Source: Bacillus sp. OxB-1 (GTDB lineage: Bacteria; Bacillota; Bacilli; Bacillales_A; Planococcaceae). Taken from it: DNA of 64,000 bases. Within the stretch, counting starts at the first letter, position 1, and every line of letters begins with the position of its first letter. The notes below the pieces were generated by a model. The model had not been told where the DNA came from. It made no database searches and saw only the letters and a program-made list of their open reading frames with translations. The translations under genes were made by a program, and so were the position numbers. Positions 36,020 through 45,091 of this stretch are shown piece by piece. The DNA lies in the NCBI RefSeq assembly GCF_000829195.1, contig NZ_AP013294.1:868001-932000 (forward strand), in the 5' to 3' direction.

Positions 36020-36403
36020 CTATTGTTTTAAAATGACCCCTTCAAAGTTCCCTTTCAATACCAGTTTTTCATCTTGATTGGTGCATTCAAAGGAGGCTAA
36101 AATTGATATCCTGCCATTCTCAGTCTTTTCATATCTCTCAATCGTGACGGCACATAGTATAGTATCTCCGGTGAAAACGGGCCTGAAAAACTCGAAATTC
36201 ATCGTCCGGGCGAGTACATTATGATCTCCGCCCACTTTTGTCGGCAGGGTAGCGGTCAACAACCCTTGGATGACAAGTCTCCCTTGTTCGTCGGGGGTAA
36301 TATGGTGATCCCCTTCATCACGCGATGCTTTTGTAAACAGTTCAACATCTTCTTTTGTAAAGGTCCGTTCAAAATGAATGACCTCGCCAACTTGTAAACT
36401 CAA
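36020..36403 (-). CDS. MaoC-like hotdog dehydratase
   Basis: 127 residues with the hot-dog fold pattern. The hydratase-2 region is partly kept: DHHITPDEQG in place of the usual D-x4-H motif, then VIQGLLTATLP and a VFTGDTILCAVTI strand. Such proteins hydrate enoyl-CoA or enoyl-ACP. It follows the MBL hydrolase by 37 bases and probably shares its promoter and operator. Confidence 0.82.
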   Translation of the reverse strand: MSLQVGEVIHFERTFTKEDVELFTKASRDEGDHHITPDEQGRLVIQGLLTATLPTKVGGDHNVLARTMNFEFFRPVFTGDTILCAVTIERYEKTENGRISILASFECTNQDEKLVLKGNFEGVILKQ

Positions 36404-36440
36404 CCTGAACTCCCCCCAGGAATGTAATCATAGGATCCGA

Positions 36441-37424
36441 TTATGTGAAAATATCTTGAGCTTTCCAATCTTTTGGCTTAATGTTCTGATCCATCCACTT
36501 CTTTTCCGGCGCTTTGTAGGGAGCAGTGGCGATCAGCCGGCCATCATGCCAGCTTGCTGCTCTTGAACGGATTATTTCATCCAGCAGGATCTGAATAAAT
36601 TCCTCCGGCTGCCGCTGGAAAGAATGACGCGCAAAGTCATGGAACCAACCGCAGCTGAGCAAGTAAGGAGCAATCTCTTCCTTTGCCATTCCATCTTTCA
36701 TGATTAAGGTAAATGAAAAAATCCGCTTGCATCCATGCCAAGCAATCTTCTCAGGCGATCCAAGCCACTTTTCCAACCGGCCCCTCGCCGCGTCAATAGC
36801 GGCTAAAGGATCCTCGATTTGCGGCCCATGCCCTGAATATGCCTGTTGAATCCGGAGTTTGGACAACCGATCCAAACTTTCCAACGACCGCTGAAGCGAT
36901 GAAACCCCTTCCCGGAAAATATTAAGCCACCCAACATCGTTCCTGTGGAAGAGGTCACCGCACATTAAAATCTCAGCATCCGGATCATATAAAGAAATAT
37001 GCCCCAATGTATGCCCCGGCGTGTGTAAGACTTGCAAAATTCTGCTTCCTGTATGGATTTCATCCTGATCGGAAAGCTTGGTGTCGACATGGTAAGGCTC
37101 TAAAGGTTGGTCCAGCCATTCTACTGTGCACGCTTCCGCGTCCCGCGAGTTGATCAATTCGGCGTCCCATTTGTGGGCCGCAATCCGAGTGCCGTAATTT
37201 TTTTGGAAATGAAAATTGCCACCTACATGGTCGCTATGATAGTGGGTGTTTACAATCAAATGCAAATCCCCTGGTGCAACGCCTGCGTCTCTGATCAACT
37301 GCTCGGTCTCCAGTGCATCACTGCCGAAACCGGTATCAATCAGAATCGGTTGCTGATCCTTTACTAGAACCATATTGGCACTTGGAAATGTCCTTTCAAA
37401 GAAAATGACTCCGGATTTCCCCAA
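36441..37424 (-). CDS. MBL-fold metallo-hydrolase
   Basis: 327 residues from a TTG start behind GGGGGAG. Zinc ligands: THYHSDHVGG (HxHxDH), HTPGHTLGHIS, MCGDLF and SGHGPQI, i.e. the glyoxalase-II-like set. The C-terminal 110 residues are helical as in acyl-CoA-type MBL hydrolases. Together with the MaoC gene and the operator it shares with a PaaI thioesterase, a role in hydrolysis of acyl thioesters is likely (inference). Confidence 0.88.
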   Translation of the reverse strand: MGKSGVIFFERTFPSANMVLVKDQQPILIDTGFGSDALETEQLIRDAGVAPGDLHLIVNTHYHSDHVGGNFHFQKNYGTRIAAHKWDAELINSRDAEACTVEWLDQPLEPYHVDTKLSDQDEIHTGSRILQVLHTPGHTLGHISLYDPDAEILMCGDLFHRNDVGWLNIFREGVSSLQRSLESLDRLSKLRIQQAYSGHGPQIEDPLAAIDAARGRLEKWLGSPEKIAWHGCKRIFSFTLIMKDGMAKEEIAPYLLSCGWFHDFARHSFQRQPEEFIQILLDEIIRSRAASWHDGRLIATAPYKAPEKKWMDQNIKPKDWKAQDIFT

Positions 37425-37441
37425 AGTTTACTCCCCCTTTA

Positions 37442-37493
37442 TGAACGAACGCTCACTCAACTCCATTATATAGAATTGACCGAAAAATTTAAA
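37442..37493 (-). promoter_or_regulatory. promoter with TetR-type operator dyad before MBL-maoC
   Basis: Minus-strand -10 TATAAT (37465-37470), 17 bases, -35 TTTAAA (37488-37493). Just downstream, 37442-37459 reads TGAACGAACGCTCACTCA on the plus strand, an imperfect dyad closely similar to the site at 52737-52754. Position and form suit a TetR-family acyl-CoA-responsive repressor such as FadR of Bacillus (inference). Confidence 0.65.
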
Positions 37494-37520
37494 TAGATTA
37501 TCAATTAATTTCATCAAATA

Positions 37521-37559
37521 AAAAAACGCTGACTTCTTCGTACACGAAGAAGCCAACGC
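37521..37559 (-). terminator. terminator of the isoprenoid synthase gene
   Basis: A ~15-bp stem with two wobble pairs (CTTCTTCG / CGAAGAAG core) and a T7 tail on the minus strand, 3 bases after the stop. Confidence 0.85.
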
Positions 37560-37562
37560 CCT

Positions 37563-39935
37563 TCAATAATCCCGATTCACCATATAATGCAATATATGCT
37601 TCAAATAGGGAGTAGTGAACTGCATCTCCTGCAACATTTCCAATGCGGTACAATAATGGTCCCACAATGCTTTGCGGGCACCCTCGGCACCTAGGATCGA
37701 TACGAAATTCGAATTGTTGTTTTCTACATCTTTTCCAATCGGCTTTCCAAGTAAAGCCAGGTTGCCTTCCACGTCCAGCAAGTCATCCTTGATCTGAAAC
37801 GCGATGCCGGCATGGTAGGCAAATCGTTTCAACGCTTCCACTTCCCGCTCCTGTTTCCCCGCTAAAATGGCAGGCATGACGAGAGAAGCTTCGAATGCGA
37901 TGCCGGTTTTATAAAAGCACATCGTGTTCAGTTGTTCCAATGTCAACGGTTTGCCTTTGGAATCCAAGTCCAACGCCTGCCCTTTACACATATCCGCTGT
38001 CTTCCCGGCCGAATATCGAATCAAGCGAAGCACCGCTCCCGGGTCGAACTGTTCAAGTGACGCTTGTTCCTCCACCGCCTTTTGGGTCAGATAAAGGCCG
38101 GTTAATTCGGCAACGGCTGTATTATACACATGATGCAGCGTCGGACGCCCTCTGCGGACAGCTGAATTGTCCTGGGCTGGCAGATCGTCGAAAATGAGGG
38201 ATGCGGTGTGCATATATTCCAATGATTTTAGAAGCGGCAGAATCGCGGACTTTTCCAAGCCATATTCGTAGACGCCGGTAACCCAAGTCACAATCGGTCT
38301 AAGTCGCTTTCCATCGCCTTTCAGACTGTAATTTGCAGCATTCACGATCGGTTCTTCCATGAAAGCGGCATCCACCTTTTCATGGATAGGTAAGGCGTTG
38401 TTTATCTCATTGCGTACGGTTTCAACAATGTGTAAAAAGTCTTCCCGCTCTTTCCGTTCCTCTTTAAAATGGGCTAGGATATGGTCCCGAAGCAGTTTAT
38501 CAAAGAAGTCCACATCATTCGCTTTTTGGACCATCTTTCGGATAAGCCGATCGAATTTGAGATCTCCCGGTGCAAAGAGGTCCATCACTTCGTTGTATGT
38601 TTTATCGCCCATCCGCTTTTTAAATCGTTTCAGCCCATTGATGGCGCGGTTTAAAATCACCTCACCTGTCTTGACGTCCGAGTGATAGACGGTATGGATC
38701 AGATTGGTGATGACCGTCCAGTATAATTCAAAAGGGTTGATGAGATCCGGACGCGACTGATGATATTTCATGTAATAGGTGTAGGGGGTGACTGCGCCAG
38801 CCTCCCAGTCCTCAAACATATCTGCGAAATCATCGGCCAACTGGTTGTAAATGCCGTAAAAGAAGGTTCGGTTGTCGAACCCCTCATCCTCTTCGGCACT
38901 TAGCACAGAACGGACAATCAAACGGGACGAAGCGGATTTTAAAATGATCGGTACATAAAGCTCTTCATTGGTGTAATTAGCATTGGATAGATCCTTTTCC
39001 CGGTCCACTTCCTGGGAATGAAAAAAGACATAGGATTGCTCGAAGAAAATTTTGTTTGTCTCTTGCCGCACACATGCCTGAATATATGTGAAAGCGTCAC
39101 GGAGTTCCGAGTGAATCGACCGGATCAGCTCTTTGTTCGTTCCGATCCACTCCCCTAAGTCGGGGACAGCCCCTGTAATAAGAGTGGTGCGTATCAACCC
39201 GGAATATTGTTTTTTCTCCTCGTCTGACAAGGCCTCCGAATCCAAAAGGTCATCAATGAAAGGGTACGTCAAACCGTAGCAATAGCCCAGTCTGATCGCT
39301 TCATCCAATTTCCTGGTCCGTTGTTCAGCCGGTACGTCATCGTCCATCTCTTCAACTTGGTGTAGGACGACTCCCGCAATGATTTTAATCAGCTTCCGCT
39401 GAGCTTCTTCTGCATCCATCTCCTTTGGAATAAGGGAGGACACGGTCTTCAATTTGTTCAGGACCCAGATCATCGTCGATTCTACGCTTTCCTTCTGAGC
39501 CCAACGGTACAACCCGGCAATGCTGAACAAGTTCGCGTTGCCTCCGTCAGCGGACAGGGGCAGTTGTTTTTTTAATTTGGCTGCCATGTCCCGAATCCGG
39601 TTCTGCGTATCCGGTGAATTCAGGTCCTTGCCCAAATCCCGCAGGAAAATGTAGGAGATGCTTCGATCCAAGTAATGGTCCAGTTTCCCGGTGTAGGTCA
39701 ACCATCGGATATAACTGGCATACTCCTGCGGATCGGCTTTTTCCCTTCCACGCAGCAACAAGGAGACCCAAGAAGAAGGAAGATGATTCTGTTTCCACGT
39801 TTGTATATCTTTTGTCAAGGTAGTAGCATAGATTTTGTTTAAGAGCTGTCCAGAGAGTGATGCAAAATAATCGACAGCCTTCTTCTCAGCAAGCCGATAA
39901 CAGGCATCGGCATTTCTCAGTAACTTTTCATTCAC
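37563..39935 (-). CDS. bimodular isoprenoid synthase (N-terminal degenerate module, C-terminal prenyl diphosphate synthase)
   Basis: 790 residues from the GTG at 39935, six bases after GAGGT (a TTG 15 bases upstream is in frame but overlaps that site). Numbers here count from the TTG form. C-terminal ~290 residues are a farnesyl or geranylgeranyl diphosphate synthase: GDGKRLRP (546-553), first aspartate motif DDLPAQD (588-594), RRGRPT, second motif KDDLLD (721-726) and the C-terminal NRDY. The first ~480 residues also show helices with FIDDLLD (231-237) and LADDFADMFED (371-381) at matching places, suggesting a second, diverged all-alpha isoprenoid domain. It probably makes a polyprenyl diphosphate and may process it further. 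Confidence 0.82.
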   Translation of the reverse strand: MNEKLLRNADACYRLAEKKAVDYFASLSGQLLNKIYATTLTKDIQTWKQNHLPSSWVSLLLRGREKADPQEYASYIRWLTYTGKLDHYLDRSISYIFLRDLGKDLNSPDTQNRIRDMAAKLKKQLPLSADGGNANLFSIAGLYRWAQKESVESTMIWVLNKLKTVSSLIPKEMDAEEAQRKLIKIIAGVVLHQVEEMDDDVPAEQRTRKLDEAIRLGYCYGLTYPFIDDLLDSEALSDEEKKQYSGLIRTTLITGAVPDLGEWIGTNKELIRSIHSELRDAFTYIQACVRQETNKIFFEQSYVFFHSQEVDREKDLSNANYTNEELYVPIILKSASSRLIVRSVLSAEEDEGFDNRTFFYGIYNQLADDFADMFEDWEAGAVTPYTYYMKYHQSRPDLINPFELYWTVITNLIHTVYHSDVKTGEVILNRAINGLKRFKKRMGDKTYNEVMDLFAPGDLKFDRLIRKMVQKANDVDFFDKLLRDHILAHFKEERKEREDFLHIVETVRNEINNALPIHEKVDAAFMEEPIVNAANYSLKGDGKRLRPIVTWVTGVYEYGLEKSAILPLLKSLEYMHTASLIFDDLPAQDNSAVRRGRPTLHHVYNTAVAELTGLYLTQKAVEEQASLEQFDPGAVLRLIRYSAGKTADMCKGQALDLDSKGKPLTLEQLNTMCFYKTGIAFEASLVMPAILAGKQEREVEALKRFAYHAGIAFQIKDDLLDVEGNLALLGKPIGKDVENNNSNFVSILGAEGARKALWDHYCTALEMLQEMQFTTPYLKHILHYMVNRDY

Positions 39936-40121
39936 ACTACATGACCTCAACTTCGTGTTTTTTGATTGTCTGTGAAAATAACCATTCCTACTATATGCAA
40001 TTGCAAAGCATTGTCTGAATGATGTGCATGTCTAAGAATTATAAACCTAAACAAATAGTAACATATTATCCGGAATTACTATTATGATTGGATGGAATCG
40101 CATTGTTAGGAGCCGACAAAA

Positions 40122-41777
40122 ATGAGTCAATTCCATAAAAGACAGGGTGAAAACCCACATCTTCAACCAAATATCATTATTAGCTTCAAAATGAAAATGA
40201 TTTTACTAGTAGCTGCCCTCATCATAGCGATCATTACGGTAATCGGGCTTTTCATTGGTCATTTCATATCCGTTACGATGGAAGCCCAAGTCGGGGATCG
40301 CGCGCTTAGTGTAGCAGAGAGTGTTGCGCATATTCCTGAACTGGCCGAAGCATTCGTGCATGAAGACCCCGCATCCATTATCGATCCCCTTGTCGCGCCC
40401 ATTCAAAAAGCGACAAAGGCCGAATTCATTGTCGTCGGCAATACGGAGGAAATTCGGTATGCGCATCCTGACATCGATAAAATTGGAAAGAAAATGATCG
40501 GAGAAGATAATGAAAAGGCGTTGGTGAATGGCGAGTCATATGTCTCCAAAGCTGCGGGGTCATTGGGTGACTCAGTCCGAGCCAAAGTTCCTGTCTTTTT
40601 GGATGGTAAGATTGTGGGTGTCGTATCGGTCGGGTTTTTGGTCAATGATATCCAATCGATCATAAGGTCTTATAATATCCACTTATGGATTGTCTTATTG
40701 AATATAGCGATAGTCGCGATAATCGGTGCCATTCTTATTGCATCGTATCTTAAAAAAGTATTGTTCGGCTTGGAACCGGAAGAGATTGCCCATTTATTCG
40801 TCCAAAAAGAGACCATTCTCCAATCAACGCATGAAGGTATTATAGCTGTGAACCAAAACGGTATAATTACAATGATTAATGTTGCGGCGCAGCGTTTATT
40901 GTTCAACCAAGTCACTCATCCTAATCAATATGAAGGAAAGTCTATCAAGGAACTGGAACAGGCAAAGCAATTACTCCATTTTCTTCGGGATGAAAACGAT
41001 CGAATCGATCAAGAGTTGGTGGTTGGGAAAACAATTGTTTTTGCCAATAAAGTTCCTATTTATCACGAAAAGTCATTGATCGGGACAGTATTCACATTCC
41101 GGAATAAAACTGAAATTGATTTGTTAACAAAGGAATTGACGTCGATCAAACAATATACAAACGCGTTGCGAGCTCAAACACATGAGTTTTCCAACAAGCT
41201 CTATACAATCCTTGGATTATTGCAGCTTGATAAAAAAGAAGAAGCGCTTTCTTATATTCAACAGGAAAGCTCGCTGCAAAAAAACTGGATTCGCTTGCTC
41301 ATTCAGAAAGTGTCCGACCCGCAGGTAAGCGGTCTTTTACTTGGCAAAATAAATCAGGCAAGTGAGTTAGGGATCGAAATCGAAATTCAAAAGGACAGCA
41401 GACTGACAACCCCTTTACATGAAAAACAAAGAGAAGCCCTGTTGACCGCCATTGGAAATTTGATTGATAATGCGATGGATGCAGTGAGAAAAAATCCACC
41501 GGATGACCGGAAAATTGCGATATTTTTTACGGATATCGGAAAGGATATCCTATTTGAAATAGACGATTCGGGTGAGGGCGTGCCTGATTTATATGTAAAA
41601 ATGATCTTTGACCAAGGATTTACATTAAAGAAGGGTGAACATGGCGGTTTAGGGTTGGCGCTGACAAAGCAACTGATTGAGGGAGTAAACGGAGAACTTT
41701 ATTTAGAAGAAGGCGACCTGGGCGGAGCTGGCTTCGTGCTTTCCATACCAAAAGAAAGGGGTGAATCGGATGCTTGA
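40122..41777 (+). CDS. CitS/DcuS-family sensor histidine kinase
   Basis: 551 residues. Two membrane helices (ILLVAALIIAIITVIGLFI near 27-45 and IVLLNIAIVAIIGAILIAS near 190) flank a periplasmic-type PAS domain for citrate or C4-dicarboxylates, followed by a cytosolic PAS domain and a histidine kinase core. The phosphorylated histidine is in RAQTHEFSNKLYTI and the ATP site shows NLIDNAMDA, DDSGEGVP and GLGLAL. It overlaps the response regulator by 8 bases and controls, most likely, the CitM-type transporter downstream. TTAGGAG ribosome site. Confidence 0.92.
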   Translation: MSQFHKRQGENPHLQPNIIISFKMKMILLVAALIIAIITVIGLFIGHFISVTMEAQVGDRALSVAESVAHIPELAEAFVHEDPASIIDPLVAPIQKATKAEFIVVGNTEEIRYAHPDIDKIGKKMIGEDNEKALVNGESYVSKAAGSLGDSVRAKVPVFLDGKIVGVVSVGFLVNDIQSIIRSYNIHLWIVLLNIAIVAIIGAILIASYLKKVLFGLEPEEIAHLFVQKETILQSTHEGIIAVNQNGIITMINVAAQRLLFNQVTHPNQYEGKSIKELEQAKQLLHFLRDENDRIDQELVVGKTIVFANKVPIYHEKSLIGTVFTFRNKTEIDLLTKELTSIKQYTNALRAQTHEFSNKLYTILGLLQLDKKEEALSYIQQESSLQKNWIRLLIQKVSDPQVSGLLLGKINQASELGIEIEIQKDSRLTTPLHEKQREALLTAIGNLIDNAMDAVRKNPPDDRKIAIFFTDIGKDILFEIDDSGEGVPDLYVKMIFDQGFTLKKGEHGGLGLALTKQLIEGVNGELYLEEGDLGGAGFVLSIPKERGESDA

Positions 41778-42477
41778 AGCGATTCAAGTATTAATTGTGG
41801 AAGACGACTTCCGAATTGCGGAGATCAACCGCCAATTCGTCAATCGAGTGGAAGGATTCGTCGTAGCGGGAATCGTAAAAACAGGCGATGAGGCGCTCAC
41901 TTATTTACGCGACGCCAGTACTTTGCCAGAGCTTATTTTATTGGATGTCTACATTCCCGACGTTCAAGGGTTGGATTTATTTTGGACATTGCGAAGCGAG
42001 TTTACTGAAATTGACGTCATCATGATGACGGCTGCCAATGAAGTGGAGACCATTGTAGAAGCACTGCGCGGCGGAATTTTTGACTACATGGTAAAACCAG
42101 TGGACTTTGACCGATTTGAACGGACGCTTTTGAGTTTCCGGAACCAAAGACATCTTTTGACGACGAAGACAGAGCTCATGCAAGAAGAAATAGACCTGCT
42201 GACAGGCTTGCAAGTCACCCCCATGCCAAGTAAAGAAGACGGTACAAGATTGCCGAAAGGAATCGACCAACTGACATTGGACAAGATAAAGCGAATCTTA
42301 CAAGAAAGCGGTGAATCCGGCATCACGGCGTTAGATGCCGGAAGCAACGTAGGGGTGAGCCGATCGACCGCCAGGCGTTATCTGGAATATTTGGTATCCA
42401 TAAAAGAAGCGGATGCCCAGTTGAAATACGGGGACATCGGGCGTCCCGAGCGAAAATATGTGCCGTGGACAAAATGA
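41770..42477 (+). CDS. CitT/DctR-family response regulator
   Basis: 235 residues from the ATG at 41770 (AAGGGGTGA site). Receiver domain with the acid pocket EDD near the N-terminus, phospho-accepting Asp59 (LILLDVYIPD), Thr in MMTAAN and Lys in VKPVDFDR. The C-terminal helix-turn-helix (ALDAGSNVGVSRSTARRYL) is the CitT type. It would switch on the transporter gene when citrate or a similar acid is sensed. Confidence 0.92.
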   Translation: MLEAIQVLIVEDDFRIAEINRQFVNRVEGFVVAGIVKTGDEALTYLRDASTLPELILLDVYIPDVQGLDLFWTLRSEFTEIDVIMMTAANEVETIVEALRGGIFDYMVKPVDFDRFERTLLSFRNQRHLLTTKTELMQEEIDLLTGLQVTPMPSKEDGTRLPKGIDQLTLDKIKRILQESGESGITALDAGSNVGVSRSTARRYLEYLVSIKEADAQLKYGDIGRPERKYVPWTK

Positions 42478-42616
42478 ACAAAACATCCAAAACGTACATA
42501 AGGGTTTTTAATTAAATAAGCTTATACTCATAACCTTTCTATGATAAATTTCTAACTAGAATATTTTGAAATAGAGATGGTTATTTTTTTGTATGGCGAT
42601 GCTTTTGCATCAAGAA

Positions 42617-42630
42617 TGTATCCGCTTGCA
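42617..42630 (+). promoter_or_regulatory. candidate cre site (CcpA) upstream of citM-like gene
   Basis: TGTATCCGCTTGCA differs from the cre consensus TGWAANCGNTNNCA at one position and lies 60 bases before the start codon. Carbon catabolite repression of citrate uptake is known in Bacillus. The 211-base gap also contains a GATGC-TTTT-GCATC hairpin; I did not find a strong sigma-A promoter, as expected if the response regulator activates it. Confidence 0.5.
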
Positions 42631-42689
42631 GAAATGAATGCCTTTCTCTCTCATAAGTGCACTTCTGTGTTCACTGGAAAGGAGATAAT

Positions 42690-44024
42690 ATGCTCAGTAT
42701 TATAGGTTTGATAACGATTGTCATCATTGTAGCACTGCTCATTAGCGGGAAAGTTTCTCCCATTGTCGGGCTCGTATTAGTGCCAGTTGTAGGAGCATTT
42801 GCTGCAGGCTTCGGTTTCGAGGAAATTGGTGTGTTTTTCACTGAAGGAACTACGAAAGTTGCAAGCGTTGCCATTATGTTCATCTTCGCCATTTTGTTTT
42901 TTGGGATTATGCAAGACGTCGGGTTATTCGACCCGCTTATTAATAGAATGATTGCGATTTCACGTGGAAATGTTATCGCCGTTGCTGTTGCGACCGTTAT
43001 CATTGCTGCCATTGCGCACTTGGACGGATCGGGTGCATCGACATTCCTTATTACCATTCCCGCATTGCTGCCATTGTACAAACGTTTAAAAATGAACCCT
43101 TATTTACTTCTAATGCTCGTGGGAACTGCCGCCTCGATTATGAATATGGTTCCTTGGGCAGGTCCACTTGGTAGAACGGCTTCTGTGCTGGATGTGGATG
43201 TTACGGAACTTTGGAAACCATTGATTCCGATTCAAATTATCGGTCTTGTTTTATTAGTCATGATTGCCGTCGTATTGGGCTATCGTGAAAAACGATTGAT
43301 AGCGAAACGAGCTGTAGCAGGAGAAGAGTTTGAGGATGAAATTTCTGACACAACGATTGCTGATGCACAAGTGGCGGCGGCTGTAGCAGAAGAGAATGAC
43401 TTACTACGTCCGAAACTTCTTTGGATCAATGCCCTTCTAGCGATTTCTGTGATCGGCGTGCTTGTATGGGGCATTATTCCGGCAGGTTTTGCGTTCATGA
43501 TCGGTGTCAGTATTGCATTGCCACTCAATTTCCCGAAAGTGAAAGATCAGATGGAACGCATTAAAGTGCACGCACCAGGCGGAATCATGATGGCGACGAT
43601 TATTTTGGCCGCTGGATCTTTCTTAGGTATTTTAAACGGTACGAATATGCTGACGTCAATTGCCACAGATTTAGTAACCGTCCTACCGGCATTTGTTGCT
43701 CCGTATTTACATCTCATTATCGGTATATTCGGCGTACCTTTCGACTTGCTGCTAAGCACGGATGCATACTATTTTGCCCTGTTGCCAATTATTGATCAGG
43801 TTGCCCTTACATTCGGCATCCCATCACTTTCCACGGCTTACGCAATGATCATCGGAAACATTGTCGGTACATTCGTAAGTCCATTATCACCTGCACTTTG
43901 GTTAGCGCTTGGGCTTGCTGGCCTGGAAATGGGGAAACATATCCGTTATTCCTTCATGATGATGTGGGGACTCAGTATTGTCCTATTAATCATTGCAGTT
44001 TTGCTTGGTGTCGTTATCATCTAA
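42690..44024 (+). CDS. citM: CitMHS-family citrate/metal-citrate transporter
   Basis: 444 residues from the ATG at 42690 (AAAGGAGAT site); the longer frame from 42657 lacks one. About 12 membrane helices; conserved pieces are VVGAFAAGFGFEEIG, AHLDGSGASTFLITIPALLP, NMVPWAGPLGRTASVL and LLSTDAYYFALLPI. The family imports citrate with Mg or other divalent ions by proton symport. The upstream CitST-like pair and cre-like box fit this role. Confidence 0.92.
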   Translation: MLSIIGLITIVIIVALLISGKVSPIVGLVLVPVVGAFAAGFGFEEIGVFFTEGTTKVASVAIMFIFAILFFGIMQDVGLFDPLINRMIAISRGNVIAVAVATVIIAAIAHLDGSGASTFLITIPALLPLYKRLKMNPYLLLMLVGTAASIMNMVPWAGPLGRTASVLDVDVTELWKPLIPIQIIGLVLLVMIAVVLGYREKRLIAKRAVAGEEFEDEISDTTIADAQVAAAVAEENDLLRPKLLWINALLAISVIGVLVWGIIPAGFAFMIGVSIALPLNFPKVKDQMERIKVHAPGGIMMATIILAAGSFLGILNGTNMLTSIATDLVTVLPAFVAPYLHLIIGIFGVPFDLLLSTDAYYFALLPIIDQVALTFGIPSLSTAYAMIIGNIVGTFVSPLSPALWLALGLAGLEMGKHIRYSFMMMWGLSIVLLIIAVLLGVVII

Positions 44025-44080
44025 ATGCAGAAAAGGTATCAGACAGGCCAGGAAGTTGGCAAAACTGCGGATAAAGAAGT

Positions 44081-44292
44081 AAAAAGCAGGGCTGTCCAGA
44101 AATTGGATTTTCCGGTTAAACACGCAAAAAGCAAGGGCTCTGGTCGCTTTCCGCGGGCCAGCCGACGACCTCCTCCGGCATACAGCCGTGCGGGGTCTCG
44201 TCGGCTGGCTTTCCCGCAGGAGTCTCCCGGCGCCCTTGCTTTTTGCTAGTATCCAACTCTGTGCCTGGACTTTTCGGACAGCCCCGCTTTTT
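44081..44292. repeat. long palindromic interspersed repeat, copy B
   Basis: Same element as 25407-25614 with only scattered substitutions and small indels, in the same orientation. Ends pair as AAAAAGC-GGGCTGTCC with GGACAGCCCCGCTTTTT, so the outer stem has been kept although its sequence changed. It lies 56 bases downstream of the citM-like stop and can act as its terminator. Confidence 0.88.
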
Positions 44293-44325
44293 CATTCACA
44301 TAGACCAGTTAGAGACCGCGGGCGT

Positions 44326-45079
44326 TCATGACTGCATTTTCTGCGCGCGCAGTTGAATTTTTTCCCGCCGGAAGTCCCAGACATATCCTAGCATTGCGGC
44401 TAAACAAGCGGGGACCGTCCAGCCTAGCCCGTTTTCAAACAACGGCAAGAAATGCAAAAGGGAGTCAAGCGCTTCCCATTGGATGGAAAAGCTGTCCAAA
44501 ACATCTCGAAAAGCAAACACGGCGGCTACTGCGACCGCGAAAACGTACATTTTCCTAATTTCCCCAAAAAAGTGTTGGAAGATGGACAGGAGGACCAATA
44601 CAATTGCAATCGGGTAGATGAAGCAGGGCAGGTGTCAGAAGCCGTGCTACGTGATCAATCATCTTCCGTGGATCAATGCTAAGCAAGTACGTCAAGCCGA
44701 AGAACACGATGGAGAACAAGAGCAGCGGGAGTCCTCCATCAAAACTGGCCATTTGCTTCAAACCCAATTCATATGCAACATTGGACGCCCGGGGAATTCC
44801 ATAGAACGCACCAATCGTCATATAGATGATGATGGCAAACACGAGGCCGAAAACGGGATGGACCCGTTGCCCGATTGACACTAGTCCATTGCTGGACAGA
44901 GAGACCGAGACGATTGTCAAAAAGGGCAGGAAAACGGCCGTTAAAATAAACCCGGCAATGGCCGGCACAAAGGCACTGCCCGATTCCATCCCAAGAAGAG
45001 GAGGGAATATCAGATTTCCGGCACCAAAAAACAACGAAAAGAGCATAAAACCCAATAACAACACATTCTTCTTACTCAC
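44326..45079 (-). pseudogene. brnQ: brnQ, branched-chain amino acid permease, internal deletion
   Basis: The 5' part (45079 to about 44625) encodes the first ~150 residues of BrnQ with its typical start (GFMLFSLFFGAGNLIFPP) up to RLLTPALL. The sequence then jumps, in another frame, to the C-terminal region (VLVLLSIFQHFFGEIRK to GYVWDFRRE, ending at 44326). BrnQ is about 440 residues, so nearly 200 internal codons are gone and the frames do not match. The product cannot be functional. It follows yitT by 12 bases and would be read from the T-box promoter. Confidence 0.88.
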
Positions 45080-45091
45080 AATGTCTCCTCC

